NCBI GenBank assembly: GCA_003550305.1
Contig: QKYT01000144.1
Span: 45,466 to 109,465, forward strand
Length of the DNA: 64,000 bases
Direction: 5' to 3'
From: Glomus cerebriforme
Lineage: Eukaryota; Glomeromycota; Glomeromycetes; Glomerales; Glomeraceae
Shown here: piece by piece, positions 58,583 through 64,000 of the stretch
Layout of the letters: each line of letters opens with the position of its first letter
Position numbering within the stretch: the stretch's first letter is position 1
Position numbers and translations under genes: made by a program
The notes under the pieces: model-generated
The model's input: only the letters and a program-made list of their open reading frames with translations
What the model was told of the DNA's origin: nothing
The model's database searches: none

Positions 58583-60326
58583 TTTTCAATTATATATTTT
58601 TTTAAAATTTATATTTAGATTAACTTTTAATAATACAATATCTACTTATAGAATCTGTAATATTAAATTATTAATTATATTATTTTTCCAATTTTATTTG
58701 TTTTAAATTCATAAGATTTAATAAATAAAATAATTCTTTTATAATTCTTTTTATTGAAAATTTATTAATATAAAATATTTTAATCCTTTTATTTTTTTTT
58801 TCATTTAAAAACTTTTATTTACTAATGGTAATCATTATCATACAAAAATTTTTTTTTTTAAATTTCAAAATTTTTGATTAAAATATTGATCTAATTATAA
58901 TATAAATGAATAAAACAAGTTTCTCAAATAATTTTTGAAAAAAAAATGCAAATTTTTAATTTTACAAGTAAAGTGTATTTTTTTGTATTCTGTAACAGTT
59001 TTTTTTTTTTTTAACTCTGGCCAAAATTATAATTTTCGGCCGGAATTAAGTGGCGATCACAACTTGGTTGATCTTCCCATATTAAATTCTTCAACTTTTG
59101 CTTACAGAGATAGTATTATTAAAACATCTATTTATTGAAAGAATATTGGAATAATTTTTAAATTTCTTTAGGTAATTAATAGTTGGACTACCAGATCATT
59201 AATAATGAATGTATTTGTACTGAAAAATATTTTAGCTTGATTTATTGCATAACAGATGCTATTCTAAATTGACGCATGATATATGTATGTACAATGATTT
59301 ATTCAAATATTCATATTCTCTCATCCGACACTAAAAAAAAAAAAAAATTATCAGATGGTTGTTACGATACGAGTCTGGGAATGAAAGAAAAATTTAAAAT
59401 TTGGCGCTTTTTGAAGTTCTATCACTTTTGCTTGGCAAATATTACCCAATCAACTCCCTCTGATCATTTTTTTAAAATTCACAATGATATTGTTTGTCAA
59501 AAAAATGATTGTTTTATTCGGTTTTTTTTTGTTTTTTTAAAAAAAAAAATCATCAGTAATAAAAAAGAATGTAAAAGGTTCTAAATAAATAAAAAAAGAG
59601 ATGTATATATATAATTAAAAAAAAAGAATGAATAAAAATATTTAAAAATTTTTAATTTTTTTTTTTGTTTTTTTTTTTAAAGTGCAGAATCTATATTACT
59701 TATATCGTTTCTATAAAAGTGGTTTAAAAAAAAATTGTTTTTTTTTAAAAAAAATGAATGAATTTTCGTTTTTTTTTTTCTTAAAAAAAAACTAAAATAA
59801 AAATAAAATAAAAACAAATTTATGAAAATGAATGTATATTGACCACTAGTAAAAGAATAAGTTATTTTGGTAATAAAGAATCGGCAAAAAGAGGGAGTAA
59901 ATATAATATAACTCACTTATAAAAGGAAAGACTTTTTTGATTATTATTTCGTTCATGATATTCATAAACTTTTTTTTTTTTTTTTAAAAAAAAAAATTGA
60001 TTTTGTCAATTTATTCTTGTCGTAAATATTAAAAATATAATTTTTGTTAAATGAACGTGAAATTTTTAAATTAAGAATACAAAGTAAATAATTAAAAAAA
60101 ACATATATATATATAAAGAATGAAATAAAATATTAAATATTAAAAAAAATTATTTAAATGCAGAATCTATGTTAATTATATGAATACTTGAATTTTTACA
60201 AAAATAAATGAGAATGGTAATTGTATTTATATTATTTGCGTCTATAAAAGTGGTCTAAAGTGTTTTAAAATTTTTTTTTTTTTTTTTTTTTGTGTATAAT
60301 GAATAAAAAAATATGAAAATGAAAGA
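58583..60326. other. AT-rich region downstream of the arrestin gene
   Basis: Contains a MITE-A-type palindrome at 59011-59050, many T-run/A-run pairs (59521-59550, 59753-59790, 59970-59996) and homopolymer-driven frames (59276-59584, 59677-59916) with no domain. GTGCAGAATCTATATTACTTATATCG (shortened here to its first words) recurs as GCAGAATCTATGTTAATTAT at 60159, a diverged direct repeat of the arrestin 3' flank. Confidence 0.5.
59011..59050. repeat. 40-bp palindrome related to MITE A
   Basis: TTAACTCTGGCCAAAATTAT pairs with the inverted AATTTTCGGCCGGAATTAAG. The least-decayed arm sequence of the four palindromes in the window. GTGGCGATCAC follows, like the GTGACAATCAC of MITE A. Confidence 0.75.
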
Positions 60327-61713
60327 TTAATGACCACTTATAGAGGCATCATAAGTTGGAGGTAATAAAGAATCAGAAAGAGGAACAGGTATAAGGGAAG
60401 AAATACTACGATAAGAAGGTAATCTACACATATTTTTAATCTCACAAGATTCATCAAAAGAAGAACAAGGAGAAGAAAAAGGAGAAGAAAAAGTAGAAGA
60501 AGCAGAAGAAGAGCTTGATAAAGATCTTAAATATTCATCATCAAACATATCATCATCCGATAATAAATCAGATTCATTTTCATGATAAGCAGGTAAATTC
60601 AAACTATCATTACTAAGAGTAATTATTATTGGTAAACTAGCTCTTAATTCAGAAGTATGATTTGTTTTTTGATTAAATAAAGTAACATAAAATTTTAATC
60701 TATGTATAACACAAATAGTATCATTTTGAGAATCATAAACACAATGCGTTGGATCATTAGGTACTTGTAATTCCAAAATACGACACCAAGAATTTACATT
60801 CCTTGAAAGATCATTTTCACAAACACCAGTAATTGCTTTTGAATCAGTTTTTTGATGAGGACCAATAGTATAAGTAACATATTCTTTTAATACGCATAAA
60901 ATTTCTTGAACTTTAAGATCATCTTCAATTGATCTTAAGTTTACTGAAACTTGAAATTTATCTCCAAGACTGAAAACTTTAGCACCGATAGAAAAGTCAT
61001 ATTCAATCTTATTAGTCCAAGTATTTGCGATAGTTGAAGTTTGTAAGAATTCTATTGAACTTGGTAACATACTTCTTAATAAAGTAACTTTTCTTTGAGC
61101 ATGTAAATTAGGAGCAAAAGTACTCCTTTCCGCTGTAGCTTTTAAAGTATATTTTACATTTCCATGATAACAACCTTCAATCGTCTCTGGTAAAGTTCCT
61201 GGTAATATCAATTCAAAATCCCAATGATAATTATCAGGGTTTAGAACATGACATTGTTTTTTTGCTGGTAAGAAAGTCCAATCATGTTGAAATAAAATTC
61301 TTTCTTCGCTATGATGATATTGTGCTTTTCCTACACCTTGAAAAAATTAATGTGGATATCGAAAATTTGGTCAGTTGGGATCCATTACTATAATCAGAAT
61401 GAATGAAATACGATGAAAAAAAATACAACAAAAAAAAAAAAAAAAAAAAAAAACGAAAAAAAAAAAAGATAAATAAAATAAAAATAAAAAAGAAATATTA
61501 AATATTAAATTAATAATTACCATCAACCCATCCAACTTTGGACCTTCCTTGAAAAGTTAAATTAATTTCTTTGAATTTCGTTGGTTCAGTAACAACTAGA
61601 ACAAGTTGACCACGAAGAACGCAACCAACTGATTCCGTTTTTGATCCACTCATTATCAAAGAATCATTCTCCAAACGTATTTGAAATAAAGGAGATGATG
61701 TAAAATGGACCAT
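60327..61713 (-). CDS. Alpha-arrestin (ART-type) with PPxY motif
   Basis: Alpha-arrestins bind membrane transporters and recruit Rsp5/NEDD4-type ubiquitin ligases for endocytosis. Exons 61521-61713 and 60327-61336 (donor GTAATT, acceptor TTCAAG) join in phase to 400 aa. The N-terminal arrestin fold shows LRGQLVLVVTEPTKFKEINL then FQGRSKVGW. The following part has HDWTFLPAKKQ, FELILPGTLPETIEG and YTLKATAER, typical of Arrestin_N. Arrestin_C-like strands are at about 190-300. The tail (300-400) is acidic then Ser-rich and ends with LLPPTYDASISG, a PPxY ligase-binding motif, preceded by LPSYRS. Start is the first ATG in frame. The intron is A-rich. Confidence 0.9.
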
Positions 61714-62656
61714 CTTTTTAATAATAAATAATAGTAAAAAATTATGATTTCTTTAATAAATTGTCTAATAAATTTTTTCTTTTCTAAAAAAAAAAGAATA
61801 TTCTCGGTTTTTTTTTTTTTTTTGAAAAAAACTATCTTAAAAAAACGCACGTTTATAAATGTTTTTTTTTTATATATTTAAAAAGTACTTTAAATCATAC
61901 CATAATTGATATACATAATTTACATTTACAATTGTTTTCGGCCGTGATATCACTTTTCACATGACCACATTTAAAATTTTTTTTATATGAATTATTTTAT
62001 AAATTAATATGGAAATTGCCGCAGCATTCCATTTTTCCGTAATTTTTAAAAAGATTATAATAATAAGTGTAACTAAATTTGTCATGAAAGTTCGCGGTAG
62101 TAAAAAGTAAAAGTTTGCTAAGGATGATGGAAGAATTAACTGAAAAATAAAAAAAAAATTAAAAAAAAACTAAAAATTTCATAATTAAATCATCGTATAA
62201 AACCATTCTTTTTTAATTCTAAATTCCATGCATGAACATCTAATCAAATAGATAATAGATTTGAATATAATGTAAACACATACAATGTATACAATGTACT
62301 GTAATTCCATGTAATAATAGCCGCTTTCAACCGATTAATATTGACTAGTTTATATTGATCCGAGATAAAATAAAATCTGATAAATAATATAAAATAAAAA
62401 AAAAGGCCGAACGAAAAAAAAACCTAATTTCTTTCTTTTCCATATAAACAAACATAAAATGATTATTTTCGCTTTTTAATTTTGACATGTTACAGTCATT
62501 ACATAGTGTCATAGGATCATTATATATTCTCAATATTCTTTTCGGGTCATAAGAACATACGACATTCACATAACAGTAAATATAAAAAATTTTTTGTACG
62601 ACATTCATAACAAAAAATATGTTAGAATGACATTATAATGAGCTTAATGAGCTGAT

Positions 62657-62695
<39 letters not shown>

Positions 62696-62702
62696 GGGGT
62701 AA

Positions 62703-63027
62703 AAGGGTAACAGTAAATATTTCCAAAAAAGGGGACAAGAAAGATTTTCATTTGCGTCCTTAAAAAATTTTTTTATTATTACAAATTATTGACCATTCAT
62801 AGAAATGGCTAAATTGGGCGTTAAAATCATAATATCACCCAAATTTTCATCACATTACCTGAAATTTAAAACCTGTTTCAATAAAGATCAGGAGATTACC
62901 CGTTTGTTTGTGGGGTTTCCCATTTTTGGACATGTTACCATACTAGAAAATACTAGACACCATTTATTTAATAGAAATTCAAAAAAAAAAAAATACCCCA
63001 TTTTTTTGAAATACTGTAAATGTTCAT
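62703..63027. mobile_element. Possible MITE H (ACAGTA...CCAAAAAAGGGG ends)
   Basis: AACAGTAAATATTTCCAAAA at the left and the inverse of TTTACAGTATTTCAAAAAAA at the right pair imperfectly over about 27 bp, with small gaps. The 85-codon frame 62805-63062 lies inside and matches no known protein. Boundaries tentative. Confidence 0.4.
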
Positions 63028-63445
63028 GCAGAATGACCAATCTTTTTTTTACTTTGTTCTAACTTTGTATTGTATTTTCAAAGCGTGAGAATTCAGCCCC
63101 AGGTGCCACATCACCTCGCATAAATAAATTGCATTAATAAATAAACGAACATGCAATCCCGCGTATAAAGTTTCCTTAAAAGTAATGTTTCTCTTTTATG
63201 GTTAAAAAGTCTTTTGAACAATATAATTTTATCAAAAAGATCACTAGAATCATTTAATTTTGTAATGTTTATCGAATATGCATCGGGTTAATCTTTTTCA
63301 ATGAGAAAAAAATTATTTTTGTTTTACAAAACCTTTTTCTTTTTTATTTGGAAATTTTGGCTTTTCAAATTATGTAAAAAAAAAATTTCAAATTCCAATA
63401 ATTTCCATCGAATTTTATATTATACAGCATCTTTTTTTTTTTTTT

Positions 63446-63476
<31 letters not shown>

Positions 63477-63662
63477 TTTTTTTTTTTTTTTTTTTTAAAA
63501 AATTTTTTTTTTTTTTTTTTTTTTTTCGTAAAAAAAAACTTTTTTTGATGACTTGAAATGAGTAATAGTTTCTTTCGGTTTTTCTGTTTTTTCTCTCATG
63601 ATGGCTTTTTTTTTTCTTATTATTTCCCCTGAGAAGTGAGAAAATAATACAGAACTAGTTAT

Positions 63663-63682
63663 GGTACCCGGGTCCCCGGGTC
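63663..63682. repeat. GC-rich palindrome
   Basis: GGTACCCGGGTCCCCGGGTC, in otherwise AT-rich DNA, contains two CCCGGG cores and can fold on itself. Possibly an end of a transposable element; no partner found in the window. Confidence 0.4.
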
Positions 63683-64000
63683 ACTAAAAATAACCATTAA
63701 AATATTGCGTGAGATTTATCTGATCTTTGATAAGATCATTTTTATCTATTCGATAAATATTTGCATGATTTTTATATAAATCCGTATTCTGTAAAAAGAT
63801 CATAAATAAATAAATAAAATGCAATGCATTAATCCTGTTTTTACGAATAAAATTTTTTTTAGCGCTCCAATAATACATTTCCCATTCAGCACATGGTATA
63901 ATTTTTTTTTATTTTGGACTCAAATTAAACATGAAATTAGTTAGTAGTTATTTTTAGTTGTTTTTGGTTTATTTTATTTACAGTATTTATTTATTTATTT

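Larger units (their letters stand above)
61714..64000. other. Intergenic region to the end of the window
   Basis: Promoter side of the arrestin gene, then spacer. Contains very long T-runs (62658-62693, 63431-63526), a possible MITE (62703-63027) and a GC-rich palindrome (63663-63682). Frames at 62345 and 63684 have no family feature. No gene recognised. Confidence 0.5.

Noticed and set aside
59276..59916. Two frames of about 80-100 codons
   Set aside because: Driven by A and T homopolymers, with Lys/Phe/Ile codons only.
1..64000. CRISPR arrays, rRNA genes, functional tRNA genes and bacterial operons
   Set aside because: None found. The tandem repeats present are minisatellites or coding repeats, and the spliced genes show a eukaryotic nuclear origin.

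Overview
The window looks like nuclear DNA of an arbuscular mycorrhizal fungus, most likely Rhizophagus or a close relative (inference, not a database match). It is very AT-rich. Genes carry many short spliceosomal introns and are separated by long stretches full of homopolymers. It holds protein families I associate with Rhizophagus: a TKL-like kinase with a CxxC...CxxC leader, paired secreted DUF3455 proteins, and relics of an expanded lineage-specific family. Two ambiguous bases (37600, 51459) show it is a draft assembly. Most ORFs are exons, so I rebuilt genes by joining exons across splice sites and checking reading phase and family alignment.

Layout: 1-211 is the 3' end of a carotenoid oxygenase (+). 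586-828 is a retroelement gag zinc-knuckle relic (+) whose last bases overlap the stop of an importin-11/Kap120 gene (-, 825-6337, 22 exons). That gene contains one AT-AC U12-type intron and one GC-AG intron. 8902-12216 is an O-GlcNAc transferase (+). 13355-20717 is a 13-exon CLASP microtubule regulator (+) of about 2,075 aa, enlarged by a Q/E/R coiled coil and an Asp-Trp-Asp-Glu repeat region. 21551-22721 is class II fructose-bisphosphate aldolase (+).

22.7-32.4 kb is mostly accessory. It holds a decayed Tc1/mariner transposase, a short kinase-like gene with an acylation signal (26501-27109), several MITE-like elements, a telomere-like CCCTAA tract inside one of them, and a T-rich minisatellite. 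32491-33842 is an unknown multipass membrane protein (-). 36288-36620 is a possible frameshifted secreted-peptide gene. Two tandem secreted DUF3455 genes (+) lie at 37844-38903 and 39655-40604.

42078-44330 is the TKL-like kinase (+) with three tiny phase-1 exons and a MITE in its last intron. 44760-46674 is a mitochondrial-type cation diffusion facilitator (+) with a GC-AG intron. 46971-47905 is ESCRT-II VPS25 (-). 48.0-50.8 kb holds a degenerate coding tandem repeat and two decayed lineage-specific genes.

51101-52219 is a terminal-inverted-repeat element carrying six tandem copies of a module with a 5' splice site, a branch-point-like motif, a 3' splice site and a 35-nt exon-like segment. 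53913-55670 is a poly(A)-tailed LINE-like insertion with 16-bp target duplications. The rest is AT-rich decayed DNA up to an alpha-arrestin gene with a PPxY motif (-, 60327-61713). Beyond it are a possible MITE and long poly-T tracts.

The host genes cover unrelated housekeeping jobs: nuclear import, O-GlcNAc signalling, microtubule dynamics, glycolysis, endosomal sorting, metal transport and ubiquitin-ligase adaptation. I see no operon-like functional cluster. The most unusual signals concern splicing and repeat decay: a minor-spliceosome intron, GC-AG introns, symmetric micro-exons, the tandem splice-module element, and C-to-T/G-to-A decay of repeats.
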